A DNA stretch of 64,000 nucleotides from an uncultured Alphaproteobacteria bacterium (GTDB lineage Bacteria > Pseudomonadota > Alphaproteobacteria > RF32 > CAG-239): contig CASFSV010000036.1 in assembly GCA_949297415.1 (NCBI GenBank), forward strand, positions 1-64,000, written 5' to 3'. Below the pieces are notes generated by a model. That model worked only from the letters and a program-made list of their open reading frames with translations, did no database searches and was not told the DNA's origin. Numbering within the stretch: the first letter of the stretch is position 1; each line of letters begins with the position of its first letter. Of the stretch, positions 44,178-53,884 are shown one piece after another. The position numbers were made by a program, and so were the translations under genes.

Positions 44178-44206
44178 TTTATACCACTATATAAACAAAA
44201 AATCAA
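44178..44206 (-). promoter_or_regulatory. Promoter of the 1143-aa gene
   Basis: Minus strand TTGATT (44201-44206), 17-bp spacer, TATAAA (44178-44183), about 43 nt before the ATG at 44135. Confidence 0.6.
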
Positions 44207-44234
44207 CTATATTTTGTGCAAATTTTGGCAAAAT

Positions 44235-44264
44235 AAAAAGCCCGACACCAAAAGGATCGGGCTC
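44235..44264 (-). terminator. Terminator of the 567-aa lipoprotein gene
   Basis: Minus strand AGCCCGA / TCGGGCT stem followed by TTTTATTTT. Confidence 0.8.
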
Positions 44265-44277
44265 TAAAGAAAAATTT

Positions 44278-45981
44278 TCACAAAGGAGAGGATTTAATAG
44301 TCAGAGTATTACCGTCAGGAGCGGTTAGGGTAAGGGAATATCTGTCAGCGGTATAAGAAGAAGAATAAGTATCAATAAAAGCCGAGTAAGCGCCTTTAAC
44401 AATATTTTCCCACCCATAAATTCCGCAAGAAAGAAAATCAATCCCCATAATTAACGAATTATCCTCAGCCATCCATTTAATTCCGCCATCAGCAACGACA
44501 GCGCGTGCAATACGAAAAGGTTTACCAGCCTTAGGTTGAGCGGCAGAATTAAAACCGGAGTAACCGGACAGGGTATAAGTAAATTGTGTTGGAAAATTTT
44601 CCTTAAAATTACAAATTCCAAAATAATATCCTTCTTCAAAGCGAATAACAACCGCCTTTTGCGTAATAGGAGTACCGGAGCTTAATCCGTCAACATTTAA
44701 TACAGCCGTAACACGAAAATCAATAATTCGTCCGTATTTCAAGATATTTGGATTATCAGTGTTTTCTCCGGAAGAATCTTGATTACCTGAATTATCCCCT
44801 TCATTAACATCCGCATCCTCGTCAGAATCATTATGAGAATTAAGAATTAACAGGGTTGACGTATCAGCTTCAAATAATTTATTCGCAAAAGAAAGAGTTG
44901 CTGAAGAAGTGATTTTTTTAGAACTATCTCCAAATTGAGAATTGAGTGTTTGTACATCAAAAAGAGCCTCTAAATTAAAACTGACTTTTTGATTATCAAC
45001 CATTACAGAAGCTTCATAAAGAGGATATTCAAAAGAATGAGTAAAATTCTGCGTACCATTGTCAAAGAGAACAGTTTTCAGAATCAATTTTTTTTGAATA
45101 TTCCAAACATCGGAACAGATAATTTCCGATTCACTTTGAGATGAAGACGTATGGGTTGCAAAATTAAGAGAATTGACCATCAAAGAAGGTTTATCACTTG
45201 TTTTAAGCGAAAAAGAAAGCGCTTGAGAATAAATTCTATTGCGTGTCGTTTCATTTTCAATTTTATCAACAAAGAGTTTGAAAGAAGATTTATCAATCCA
45301 TTCAACTCCGGTTTGATAAGAAGTTTGCGTTACATTATCATCGCCAACTGAAGAAGCTGATTTAACATAAGAAACAGCAATATTCTCAGAAGCATTATCT
45401 TCCTGTTGCAACACTTTCCAAGGAACATCAAAAGCAACTGTAACTGTATAAGAATCAGCAAGATGTTCATGAGGAACAACGCGCGTCTCCAAAAAGGACA
45501 AATCTGTAATTTTGATACAAGGCAAAATCAGACTGGTTTCTTGAGAAGAAGTGCTAAAATCTTCATACAAAATTTCAGCAACAATCGTTTGATTATCATC
45601 TAATTCAAAAGACTTTTTCAAGCGATGTTGAGTAGGTAGGTTACCGTTAGAAGAAGTCGTAGAACTAATTTTTTGTATTGAAGGTTTAAGGTTATCCGAA
45701 GATAAAGCAACCGTATCCAGCCTAGTCCACAACTTAACCCAAGCTGAAGGAGTAAGGGTAATTTCCGAACCGGAAGCTGAATAAACGATAGTCTGCTTAC
45801 AAGAAAGGAAAGTTGTATCTTGTACAACAGATTTCTCCCAATTATAGGTATAAGAAACCAAAGAAATATTGCCATCATCAAGACTCAATGAAGTAAAAAC
45901 AGAACTGTTACAACCAGACAAGAAGCCAATAATCAAAATTCCCCAAATAGGAATTTTTTGAAAAAATTTATTTTTTTTCAT
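44278..45981 (-). CDS. Large lipoprotein of unknown function, 567 aa
   Basis: Lipoprotein signal: basic start, hydrophobic 'IPIWGILIIGF', lipobox 'LSGC' (Cys24). The mature part is Ser/Thr/Asn-rich and strand-dominated, resembling large all-beta surface lipoproteins, with an acidic linker ('SDEDADVNEGDNSGNQDSS') near residues 405-425. Six or more Cys are scattered. No enzymatic motif. No Shine-Dalgarno: leader 'GTTAAATTTTTAATAC...'; a TTGACA (46041-46046, minus strand) lies upstream. Style is reminiscent of Bacteroidota surface proteins, but I cannot assign it. Confidence 0.75.
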   Translation of the reverse strand: MKKNKFFQKIPIWGILIIGFLSGCNSSVFTSLSLDDGNISLVSYTYNWEKSVVQDTTFLSCKQTIVYSASGSEITLTPSAWVKLWTRLDTVALSSDNLKPSIQKISSTTSSNGNLPTQHRLKKSFELDDNQTIVAEILYEDFSTSSQETSLILPCIKITDLSFLETRVVPHEHLADSYTVTVAFDVPWKVLQQEDNASENIAVSYVKSASSVGDDNVTQTSYQTGVEWIDKSSFKLFVDKIENETTRNRIYSQALSFSLKTSDKPSLMVNSLNFATHTSSSQSESEIICSDVWNIQKKLILKTVLFDNGTQNFTHSFEYPLYEASVMVDNQKVSFNLEALFDVQTLNSQFGDSSKKITSSATLSFANKLFEADTSTLLILNSHNDSDEDADVNEGDNSGNQDSSGENTDNPNILKYGRIIDFRVTAVLNVDGLSSGTPITQKAVVIRFEEGYYFGICNFKENFPTQFTYTLSGYSGFNSAAQPKAGKPFRIARAVVADGGIKWMAEDNSLIMGIDFLSCGIYGWENIVKGAYSAFIDTYSSSYTADRYSLTLTAPDGNTLTIKSSPL

Positions 45982-46176
45982 AATCTAAGAAGTATTAAAA
46001 ATTTAACATATTCGAAAATAAAAAAATCCGCCCATCTCGTTGTCAAGTTCACAAAATAAAAATAAACCAGATAATACAAGCGGTATAATAAGAAAAATAA
46101 CGTTTCAGATATTAGCAAAGAAAAATAAAGAATCAAGTTATTTTTGTCACAAAAATGCTTTTTGTCCAGTTAAGGC

Positions 46177-46204
46177 TTGACAAATAACAAAAAAAATATA
46201 TACT
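46177..46204 (+). promoter_or_regulatory. Sigma-70-type promoter
   Basis: TTGACA (46177-46182), 16-bp spacer, TATACT (46199-46204); transcript start expected about 20 nt before the ATG at 46231. Confidence 0.75.
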
Positions 46205-46230
46205 ACGCCAAGAATCAAAATTTTTAAGAT

Positions 46231-46941
46231 ATGGATTATAAGGAAACAAGAGAGCTGCTTTTGCATGCAGAAGCCCTCTCAATTAAACAAGCTAAAGCTA
46301 TTTTGGATCTATGGGATAAAAATCCGCGTACGTACAGCGATTTTTTACGCAATCGCGGCAGTTTTACTTTTTTATCAACGTATGTTGGGGTAGGTAAAGA
46401 TAATAAACATGGATTCATTCAGACCACTAAACGCGTACCTTCACCGGAGATTGCGGAAAAGTTCTTTCGTTTGGAAGAAGATAATATCAGTGTTCGTTTG
46501 ATAGATATCATCACCGACAACGTATGCCGACAAGATGCCGATATCTCGATATGTGCTTTTCCGTATTTGAACAAAGAGTGTGTTCAGTACATGAGTCGCG
46601 AGTTCATTTTAGAGATGTTTTTAAATGCGTTGTTCATCTTTAATTTTGAAGAAGATACGACTGGAAGCATTTTTGAAATGATGTATCAAAGGGTTGGTGG
46701 AGAGCAAGAAAGGGAATTACTGGCCGTCAATAGTTTTAACATTGATGGTTGGGTAGATCCCAGAAAAGATCCAAGAAAAACGGCCAAAATGTTTTTAATG
46801 TCAGAACACTTTACACAAAGGTGTATTGGCGAAGAGGCAGGATTCCGTAAATTATTCTTGAGATATATATACGATATTCAAGAAGGAATGCGGCAAATTG
46901 ATGAAAAGCTTAAAAGAGAACAAGGAATATTTTTGAATTAA
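46231..46941 (+). CDS. Unknown soluble protein, 236 aa
   Basis: Helical, charged, no TM span. A short N-terminal helix pair ('RELLLHAEALSIKQAKAIL') precedes a mixed domain containing 'TFLSTYVGVGKDNKHGF' and several Cys. No recognised family. No Shine-Dalgarno; the leader 'CAAAATTTTTAAGAT' before ATG shares 'AAATTTTTAAGAT' with the leader of the SPFH gene on the other strand. Own promoter and own terminator. Confidence 0.7.
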   Translation: MDYKETRELLLHAEALSIKQAKAILDLWDKNPRTYSDFLRNRGSFTFLSTYVGVGKDNKHGFIQTTKRVPSPEIAEKFFRLEEDNISVRLIDIITDNVCRQDADISICAFPYLNKECVQYMSREFILEMFLNALFIFNFEEDTTGSIFEMMYQRVGGEQERELLAVNSFNIDGWVDPRKDPRKTAKMFLMSEHFTQRCIGEEAGFRKLFLRYIYDIQEGMRQIDEKLKREQGIFLN

Positions 46942-46972
46942 CCCTTGTTTACGAAAAAACAAGAAAATCGGA

Positions 46973-46993
46973 GAGAAATCTCCGATTTTTTTT
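46973..46993 (+). terminator. Rho-independent terminator
   Basis: AATCGGAGA, loop GAAA, TCTCCGATT followed by T8, downstream of the 236-aa gene. Confidence 0.88.
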
Positions 46994-47017
46994 GTGCATG
47001 AAAAAGGGGGATAAAAG

Positions 47018-47045
47018 TTGACATCAAAAAAAGAGATGTTATTTT
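47018..47045 (+). promoter_or_regulatory. Promoter of psd
   Basis: TTGACA (47018-47023), 16-bp spacer, TATTTT (47040-47045). Confidence 0.65.
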
Positions 47046-47072
47046 GAGAAAGAATAAAAGGGAGAATATGAA

Positions 47073-47942
47073 ATGACAAACATCGCAGACGAAATTAAAG
47101 TTAAAAGTCAATATATTATGCCTAAAAGGCTGTTGTCACAAGCGGTTGGAAAATTGGCGTCAGCAGAAATGGGGAAGGGAACAGAGTTTTTAATCAAAAA
47201 TTTCATCAAATACTATGATGTAGATATGAAAGAAGCAAAAACTCAAGATATTAGCAAATATAAGAGTTTTAATGATTTTTTTGTAAGAGAATTGAAGAAA
47301 GGTGCACGTCCGATTGTAGCAGAAACCAAAGCATTGGCAGAACCTGCCGACGGAATGATAAGTGAGATTGGCGAAATATATAAAGATGCGGTTTTACAGG
47401 CAAAAGGACATTATTACAGTTTGGAAGCGTTATTAGGCGGAGATGCGAAAGAAGCAAAATATTTTGAGAACGGTAGTTTTGTAACCACATATCTGTCACC
47501 ACGCAATTACCATCGCGTCCATATGCCGTTAAAAGGCAAACTTGAGAAGATGCTGTTTATTCCGGGAGATTTATTTTCCGTAAATCCGCTGACGGCGCAA
47601 AACGTTGATAATTTATTTGCTCGTAACGAAAGAGCCGTATGCTTTTTTGAAAATGAGGAAATCGGAAGATTTGCCGTCGTCATGGTAGGTGCGACGATAG
47701 TATCAAGTATTGCGACGGTGTTTGCAGGGTTGTTGGCTCCGTCAAAAGGAAAAGAAGTAACGGTTTATAATTATCAAGATGACAATATCGTTTTAGAAAA
47801 AGGAGAAGAATTAGGTCGTTTCTTGTTAGGAAGTACAACGATTTGTATTTTCCCGAAAGGAAAAGTTAATTTCTCTAAAGAATTAAAGGCTGGAGCACCG
47901 GTAAAAATGGGTGAAAAACTAGGGGAAATAAAATCAAAATAA
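47073..47942 (+). CDS. psd: Phosphatidylserine decarboxylase proenzyme
   Basis: Converts phosphatidylserine to phosphatidylethanolamine at the inner membrane; a pyruvoyl enzyme made by self-cleavage. The cleavage motif 'LGST' is at residues 252-255, so the alpha chain would begin with the pyruvoyl derived from Ser254. Also 'SFNDFFVRELKKGARPI', 'PADGMISEIG' and 'YLSPRNYHRVHMP' (the catalytic Asp/His region). 289 aa matches Psd-I. Ribosome site GGGAG. Monocistronic between terminators; no pssA nearby. Confidence 0.95.
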   Translation: MTNIADEIKVKSQYIMPKRLLSQAVGKLASAEMGKGTEFLIKNFIKYYDVDMKEAKTQDISKYKSFNDFFVRELKKGARPIVAETKALAEPADGMISEIGEIYKDAVLQAKGHYYSLEALLGGDAKEAKYFENGSFVTTYLSPRNYHRVHMPLKGKLEKMLFIPGDLFSVNPLTAQNVDNLFARNERAVCFFENEEIGRFAVVMVGATIVSSIATVFAGLLAPSKGKEVTVYNYQDDNIVLEKGEELGRFLLGSTTICIFPKGKVNFSKELKAGAPVKMGEKLGEIKSK

Positions 47943-47960
47943 AACAGACAAAGAAATAAC

Positions 47961-47996
47961 AAAAAATCACTCTCGCAAATGAGAGTGATTTTTTAT
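47961..47996. terminator. Bidirectional terminator
   Basis: AAAAAATCACTCTC, loop GCAAAT, GAGAGTGATTTTTT between psd and the convergent glycosyltransferase gene. Confidence 0.88.
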
Positions 47997-48006
47997 TGTA
48001 AGCAAA

Positions 48007-48810
48007 TTATTTCCAATAATCAGCAATCCATGAAGTCGGGCGAACGTGTTTATAGAGTTTTTTGAAACCATGAGGATATTTGGCTGATTGAGGATTAAGA
48101 CACCAAACACCTTGTAGCGCTTCTCTAATTCCTGGTTCTCCATGAAAAGCAATCATTTTAAGACCTTTAACAGGAGGAAGTTTGGGCGTAATGAAAAAGC
48201 GTAATAAAGGGTGCGGAATACAATGAAAACGAAAACTCTTAAACCAATCATCGGGCCAAAACCAGATTTTGCCAAATTTTTCAATAACTTTTGCCGAAAC
48301 ATATTGTTGTGTGGCTGTATAGTAAGTATCAATAACTTCTTGAGGATGCTTCTCAAAATATTCTTTAATATACCCAAGTGTTCCTACTACCCAAGAATAA
48401 CAACTTGCTTGACCGACTTGATTAGCTTTTTTACCGTATCGATGCGCCCAATCATTGATAGCATAAAATCTGTCCCCGATTGGATAATCAAAAAATTCAT
48501 CTAAATTTCCGACGATTAAAGAATCTAAATCAAAAAAGAAGACACGTTGTCCGTTAAGTCCAGCCAAATTATCATCGCAAAGTCCCGAGGCTTTAGGGTG
48601 GTTGCCGAAGATAAATTGCGGTTGAACATTAAGTTTCGGAATAGGGTGCACAATACAGCCATCACTAAGTCCTTCTGCATTATCAGTAAAGCAATAAAAG
48701 TTAATTTGATAAGAGGTATTGCGTAAGATTGCCGAGTAAAGTTTATTAACATCTTCGGCATTGTACATTGTCCCCCATTTAATTGTAACAACATTAAAAG
48801 ATTTAGTCAT
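48007..48810 (-). CDS. GT-A-fold glycosyltransferase (GT8-like)
   Basis: Begins with 'NVVTIKWGTMYNAEDVNKL' as in GT8/LPS-type transferases; metal-binding DXD within 'VFFFDLDSLIVGNLDEFF'; later 'WFWPDDWFKSF' and 'IAFHGEPGIREAL' (His/Gly of the C-terminal site). 267 aa, cytoplasmic. Good ribosome site GGAGA. Starts the glycan island but is divergent from the rest. Donor and acceptor unknown. Confidence 0.82.
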   Translation of the reverse strand: MTKSFNVVTIKWGTMYNAEDVNKLYSAILRNTSYQINFYCFTDNAEGLSDGCIVHPIPKLNVQPQFIFGNHPKASGLCDDNLAGLNGQRVFFFDLDSLIVGNLDEFFDYPIGDRFYAINDWAHRYGKKANQVGQASCYSWVVGTLGYIKEYFEKHPQEVIDTYYTATQQYVSAKVIEKFGKIWFWPDDWFKSFRFHCIPHPLLRFFITPKLPPVKGLKMIAFHGEPGIREALQGVWCLNPQSAKYPHGFKKLYKHVRPTSWIADYWK

Positions 48811-49045
48811 AAAGTGTCTCCATAAAATCTATCCTATTGTCTGGAATGAAAAATTTTGAGGATATAAATTGTGAAATAAGCGCAAGGAATATTTACAAGC
48901 AAGAACTCCAGTTGAAAAAAAACGACCATAAAAAATAAGCAGCTAAAACAGAAATAAATGTTGATAGAATCAAATAGATATTGCGAGAGATAAAGTCTAA
49001 AGATAGAGTAGATAAAAATGGTCATATTTATTCAGAAATAAAGAG

Positions 49046-49684
49046 ATGAAAAAGATAGCGCTATCATCAGAAATCTATCAAATAAAGAGAATGGAACTTC
49101 AAACTTTACCAATAGAACAAGAGAAATTTTCAAGTTTTAAATCGGATGAAATTATTGTTCTGCTGGATGAAAAAGGAGATGATAAGCTTATAGCAGGTAC
49201 GGAAAAGGTAAAAGCATCAGCAGAAGAGTTTCTGCCAGTGCGAATGGCGTATGAAACCTATCCAGTACTTCAATCCTTTTTTATAAATCTGATAAAACCA
49301 ATAAAGCGTAAGTTCTATAAAGTTTTTCCTAAAGCCTATACGACAACGTTAGCGTGTATTTTAGAAAATGATGTGATGCGTGGCGAACGGAATGAATCCA
49401 ATGCTTACCAATGGACGAATAAGAAATGGCAAATCAGCCGAGAAGAGGCACAAAAGCGCTATCACGACTTGTACACCTCCATAAAAGAGCATGGGTACGA
49501 TAAAAAAAGTCCAATGTTAATAATGCTTAATCGTAAGTTTGGTGTAAAAGACCAAATTTTGCAGGGACATCATCGTATTGGAATATGTAAAAGCCTAAAT
49601 GTTAAAGAGGTAAGCATATCCTTTTGGGCGGTTCCCAAATCTTTTGAGTTTATGAAGCTACTGATTAGAAGGAAAAAATCATGA
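49046..49684 (+). CDS. ParB-fold-like protein in a glycan cluster, 212 aa
   Basis: The C-terminal part contains 'SPMLIMLNRKFGVKDQILQ' followed by 'GHHRIGICKSLNVKEVSI', which matches the ParB/sulfiredoxin-like pattern ('..dGhHRl.A....g...i.v'). The first 110 residues are unrecognised. It is not a partition gene by context: its stop overlaps the ATG of a GT4 gene by 4 nt (ATGA), so it is translated together with a sugar transferase. Similar ParB-fold proteins occur in surface-polysaccharide loci and may act as kinases or nucleotide-binding proteins (inference). Confidence 0.65.
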   Translation: MKKIALSSEIYQIKRMELQTLPIEQEKFSSFKSDEIIVLLDEKGDDKLIAGTEKVKASAEEFLPVRMAYETYPVLQSFFINLIKPIKRKFYKVFPKAYTTTLACILENDVMRGERNESNAYQWTNKKWQISREEAQKRYHDLYTSIKEHGYDKKSPMLIMLNRKFGVKDQILQGHHRIGICKSLNVKEVSISFWAVPKSFEFMKLLIRRKKS

Positions 49685-50808
49685 AAATAATGCTGGTAAG
49701 AGATAGAAATGTTTTGAACAATAACTGGCTGGCATATTTAGCAAATTTGTTTTATGAGCGGGGTCATGAAGTCGTGATAGCTTGTGACACATATAATAAG
49801 TTAGGCGTTTCCGCACCGGACTATAAATTAAATCCGGCAGTAAAAATAGCAAATGTAAATGGAAAGACCTCATCCGCATTGATAAATATAGTGCATAAAG
49901 TGAGAAGTATTTTTCCGTCATGGTATTTGTTTGATAAATTGATAAAAAAAGAAAAACCTGATGTAATGATATGCTATTTTCCGAAAGACTTGTATAATGT
50001 AACGCGCTTTCAACATCACAATATTCCGATAGTACAGATGATACACAACTATCCGCCGGTACTTTTTGATAAGATATTAAAAAAGAACAAAATAATTCGG
50101 AATTTATACCAAAAAAGTTTTAAGCAAGTAACCGTTTATCAAGTTTTAATGCCTTCTTTTAAGGATAAAATAGATGCTTTTTTTAATCCCCAATATGTAG
50201 AAGCTATCGCAGATCCAGTGAAGCAATATGCCGAAGGAGAAATGGTAGATTTAAGTAAAGAGAAGAAAAAAATAATATATGTAGCGAGGATAGAGAAAAA
50301 TATTAAGCGCCCTCATTTATTAGTAGAAGCGTTTGCCAAGATAGCAGCAGATTTTCCGGATTGGAAGGTGGAAATTTGGGGAATGCGTAAATATCCGGTG
50401 TATGAAAATGAAATAAATACATTTATAGCCAAACATTATCTGGAAAAGCAAGTGACTTTAATGGGGTACAGTACGGATGTAGAAAGTGTGTATAGAAGTG
50501 CGGATATTCACGCTTTTCCGAGTGCGGGCGAAGGATTTGGTTTAGGACTAGCAGAAGGAATGTCAATCGGACTACCATCAATAGGTTTTAAAAGTGCGAC
50601 AGCGGTTAATGAACTTATTATAGATGGACATAATGGATTTTTAGCAGAAGATGTAGACGATTTTGCGAAAAAATTAAAGATTTTGATGGAAGACAAAGAT
50701 TTGCGCATCAAATTTGGCGCTAATGCGCATAAAGATATGGCGGCGTATGCTCCGGAGATCTTAATGGACAAATGGGAAAAATTATTGAATCAGATTACAA
50801 AGAAGTAA
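49681..50808 (+). CDS. Family-4 glycosyltransferase
   Basis: GT-B retaining transferase. N-terminal half 'KIMLVRDRNVLNN..' through 'MIHNYPP'; C-terminal Glycos_transf_1 domain with 'IIYVARIEKNIKRPHLLVEAF', 'VTLMGYSTDVESVYRSADI' and the E-X7-E motif in 'GEGFGLGLAEGMSIGLP'. 375 aa. Four-base overlap with the upstream ParB-like gene. Likely acts on lipid-linked glycan at the inner membrane face. Confidence 0.92.
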   Translation: MKIMLVRDRNVLNNNWLAYLANLFYERGHEVVIACDTYNKLGVSAPDYKLNPAVKIANVNGKTSSALINIVHKVRSIFPSWYLFDKLIKKEKPDVMICYFPKDLYNVTRFQHHNIPIVQMIHNYPPVLFDKILKKNKIIRNLYQKSFKQVTVYQVLMPSFKDKIDAFFNPQYVEAIADPVKQYAEGEMVDLSKEKKKIIYVARIEKNIKRPHLLVEAFAKIAADFPDWKVEIWGMRKYPVYENEINTFIAKHYLEKQVTLMGYSTDVESVYRSADIHAFPSAGEGFGLGLAEGMSIGLPSIGFKSATAVNELIIDGHNGFLAEDVDDFAKKLKILMEDKDLRIKFGANAHKDMAAYAPEILMDKWEKLLNQITKK

Positions 50809-50895
50809 TTTAAAAACAAGTAAGTGAATTTGAAAGTTCAAGTAAAAGGTTAACTTCATTTGAGCCATTTACGATAACAGAGATTAAATAGAGAG

Positions 50896-51879
50896 TTACG
50901 GTTTAGAACGCAAAACATCAGTTAAGGAGTTAAATCGTTCAGCCATTTTATCTAAAAGAGCAAAATCAGGTCTTAGCGGAAAAATTTTAGATAAGATGTA
51001 TAAATAAAAATCTGTCGTAAAATAGGGATGCGATAAATTCTTCTTCACAAATTTCCAGTTATCGGAAAGAGCCTTAGAAAAAAGAATGGCAAGAATATTG
51101 CGAGGCAATACATTTTGATAATCTTTTAAAAAGTAGTAATGCGCAAAAAAACGGTCATTATCTAATTGATGAGTATTTTTACTAAGATTGTTTGTTTCAC
51201 GCGGTACTAAAACAACATTAGCTTGCATTTTAATAATTCCGTGAGCCAATCTGGCTGCGCGTAAAGGGATGCTTTCATCTTGAATAAACACACGAGTGTC
51301 TGCACCACCGGCTTCTTGCAAAACTGACCTTTTAATAAGTTGCCCCATACGAGTAAAGTGACCATTTAAGACAGCTTTTAAGGCATCAGGTTTAAAGGTA
51401 TAACGGAAGTCATTGGGCATATATTCAGCCGCAATATCCATCGGTTCTTTACCAGTTTTAGTAAAAGTTCCATAAACCATATCGGCTTGGAGCTTATCAG
51501 CAAGCTCAATCATCTTTTGAGTGGAATTTAGCGGAAAAATATCGTCAGAATCAAGCATTCTAATCCATTTTCCCTGAGCCAAAGAAATACCTTTGTTAAT
51601 AGAAATACTAATACCTTCATTTTTATTTTTTTTAAGAATAATGACATTTTTCACATTTTTTGTCATTTCTTCAATAATTTGCACAGAGCGATCGCGAGAC
51701 AAATCATCAACAAAGATATACTGAGGATTTTTAAGCCCAGTTTGGTTTAAGAGCGCCTTAAGAACGGCCGGCAAATAAAATTCTTTATTATAGACCGTCA
51801 TCACAAAAGAAACATCAATATCCGTATCGGAAGAAGATTTCGTATTATTTGAAAAGCCAGTTAAATTAAGTTCAACCAT
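50896..51879 (-). CDS. Family-2 glycosyltransferase
   Basis: GT-A fold: 'DVSFVMTVYNKEFYLPAVL', 'IFVDDLSRDRSV', 'GISISINKGISLAQG' and metal motif 'DSDD'. The C-terminal about 80 residues are amphipathic, possibly membrane-associated. 327 aa from ATG 51879; a TTG two codons earlier has GGAA upstream and cannot be excluded. On the opposite strand to neighbouring island genes. Confidence 0.9.
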   Translation of the reverse strand: MVELNLTGFSNNTKSSSDTDIDVSFVMTVYNKEFYLPAVLKALLNQTGLKNPQYIFVDDLSRDRSVQIIEEMTKNVKNVIILKKNKNEGISISINKGISLAQGKWIRMLDSDDIFPLNSTQKMIELADKLQADMVYGTFTKTGKEPMDIAAEYMPNDFRYTFKPDALKAVLNGHFTRMGQLIKRSVLQEAGGADTRVFIQDESIPLRAARLAHGIIKMQANVVLVPRETNNLSKNTHQLDNDRFFAHYYFLKDYQNVLPRNILAILFSKALSDNWKFVKKNLSHPYFTTDFYLYILSKIFPLRPDFALLDKMAERFNSLTDVLRSKP

Positions 51880-52074
51880 AGTCAAGAAGTTCCAAGCAAA
51901 AACAATTCCAGCAGCGTTATCAGAATAAAGACAACCTGCCAGAATGAAACCTACATTTTTTTTCTACAATTTGCAAGTAAAAAGAAGTTATCCCAAAAAA
52001 GACATATAACATTTCAAATACCTATGGAGAAAAAATGTAGGTTTTAATGCAATATCAAAAAAGAGGGAAAGACG

Positions 52075-52818
52075 ATGGTAAAACTATCTGTATATATGGT
52101 GGTATATAATGAAGAAGCCCGCATAGAGAGAACTTTAGAAGCTCTGCAAGGAATTGCAGATGAGCTAATTATAGTAGATTCGGGATCGACCGATAAAACT
52201 TTAGAAATAGCCAAAAAGTATCAGGCAAAAATATATTCTCACGCATGGAAGAGTTATTGCGATCAAAAGCATTATGCAGAAAGTCTATGCACAAATGAAT
52301 GGGTATTGTTGATCGATGCAGATGAAGTTATATCCAAAGAGTTATTGGAAGAGATTAAAGCGATAAAGAAGTCACCACAATATAAAGCATATAAGATAAA
52401 GATAGTTGATATGTTACCGCAGGATACGAAAGCGTCAAGATATGCTCGACAATTCAATCCGGTCAGACTATATAGCCGCAAATATGGAACCATGCCTGAA
52501 GATAAGATGAATAAAGACCGGATAGAGTTACAAGAAGGCGTGGCAATAGGTCAGATGAGTAACTTTATATATCATTACTCATTTCTAAGCATAGAGCAGA
52601 CCCTAGATAAATATAATCGTCATTCGACAGAGTTACAAAAAACTTGGAAAAAAGAAGGAAAAAAGGTAGGCTGGTTCCGTTTGGTGATAGAATATCCATG
52701 GCAATTTTTGCATTATTACATTGGTCACAGATACATTATGCGAGGCAAGCAGGGTTTCATATATGCAAGTTTATTAGCCTACTTCCGCTTTTTGAAAGTA
52801 GCTAAAAGCTTTGAGTAG
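52075..52818 (+). CDS. Family-2 glycosyltransferase, WaaE/KdtX-like
   Basis: 'LSVYMVVYNEEARIERTLEAL', 'LIIVDSGSTDKTLEIAKKY', 'SYCDQKHYAESLCTNEWVLL' and 'IDADEVIS' follow the pattern of WaaE-type LPS core glucosyltransferases; the C-terminal 'HRYIMRGKQGFIYASLLAY' is also typical. 247 aa. Ribosome site GAGGGA. First of four co-directional genes (52075-55609). Confidence 0.9.
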   Translation: MVKLSVYMVVYNEEARIERTLEALQGIADELIIVDSGSTDKTLEIAKKYQAKIYSHAWKSYCDQKHYAESLCTNEWVLLIDADEVISKELLEEIKAIKKSPQYKAYKIKIVDMLPQDTKASRYARQFNPVRLYSRKYGTMPEDKMNKDRIELQEGVAIGQMSNFIYHYSFLSIEQTLDKYNRHSTELQKTWKKEGKKVGWFRLVIEYPWQFLHYYIGHRYIMRGKQGFIYASLLAYFRFLKVAKSFE

Positions 52819-52840
52819 AAAGCATAAGGACTAAAGATAA

Positions 52841-53884
52841 ATGCGCATAGTAAATGTAATGATAAGTAAAATGAACGGGGGGGTTGAACAAGCCTTTTTG
52901 GATTATAATGCGGCCTTACAAATAAGCGGACATCAGATTTTATCCATTGTAGACAATAAAACCAGAATAAAATCATCTTTAGAGAATGTGCAGTATATAA
53001 CGATAAATTTTTGGCCGTACAATTATCTTTTAGTATGGAAGCTAATTAAAGAAATAAAAAAGTTTCAAGCTGAAATTATAATAACACATAGCAAAAAAAT
53101 AATTCCGATATTGCGTATAATAGCTAATTGGCTACAAATTCCATTAATAGGTGTTGCACATAATGATAAGTATAAAAAGATAAATAAGAGCGATGCAATT
53201 TTTTCTATAACCGAATATCAAAAGGATATTTTCATACAAAAAGGATATCCTAAAGAACGAATATATGTTATACCAAATATGATAAAAGGGAATTTAGAAT
53301 ATAAAGAAAAGTTATGGCACAATCCACCGATAATAGGAAGCATGGGAAGATTTGATCCAGTAAAAGGATTTGATACATATTTAAAGGCATTAGCATTATT
53401 ACATAAAGAGGGGATAGAATTTGCGGCAATTCTAGGCGGGACTGTTCAGAAAGCATATCCTCAAGAAAAGGAAAAGTTGGAACAAATCATCATAGATAAT
53501 CAATTAGAAAGATGTGTAAATTTATGTGGTTGGGTGACAGACAAGAAGCAATTTTTTCAAGATATAGATATATTTGTTCTTCCATCAAATTATGAACCGT
53601 TTGGGATTGTTTTGCTAGAGGCGATGCAACATTCAACACCAATCGTAACCTCAGATGCGGAAGGTCCCAAAGAAATATTCGGGAAAAACAAAGACTGCGT
53701 TTATATGTTTGAAAAAGGCAACGTTGAAGATTTAGCAAACAAATTAAGACAAGCTCTTAAAAATAGAGATGAAACCAATCAAAAAGCTAAAAAATCATGG
53801 CAACTATGTGAGAAAGAATATAACATAACACAGGTATCAGAAAAGATAGATAAAATAATACAAAAGGTAATAATAAAATGGTAA
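52841..53884 (+). CDS. Family-4 glycosyltransferase
   Basis: 'MNGGVEQAFLDYNAAL' near the N-terminus, 'IGSMGRFDPVKGFDTYLKAL', 'VNLCGWVTDKKQFFQDIDI' and 'PFGIVLLEAMQHSTPIVTS' (E-X7-E region). 347 aa. Starts 22 nt after the WaaE-like gene and overlaps the next gene by 7 nt. More A/T-rich codon use than the housekeeping genes, as is common in exchanged glycan loci. Confidence 0.9.
   Translation: MRIVNVMISKMNGGVEQAFLDYNAALQISGHQILSIVDNKTRIKSSLENVQYITINFWPYNYLLVWKLIKEIKKFQAEIIITHSKKIIPILRIIANWLQIPLIGVAHNDKYKKINKSDAIFSITEYQKDIFIQKGYPKERIYVIPNMIKGNLEYKEKLWHNPPIIGSMGRFDPVKGFDTYLKALALLHKEGIEFAAILGGTVQKAYPQEKEKLEQIIIDNQLERCVNLCGWVTDKKQFFQDIDIFVLPSNYEPFGIVLLEAMQHSTPIVTSDAEGPKEIFGKNKDCVYMFEKGNVEDLANKLRQALKNRDETNQKAKKSWQLCEKEYNITQVSEKIDKIIQKVIIKW

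Noticed and set aside
48834-49025. 63-codon hydrophobic minus-strand frame between two divergent genes
   Set aside because: No ribosome site, composition explained by A/T-rich DNA, and it occupies the promoter region of both neighbours.
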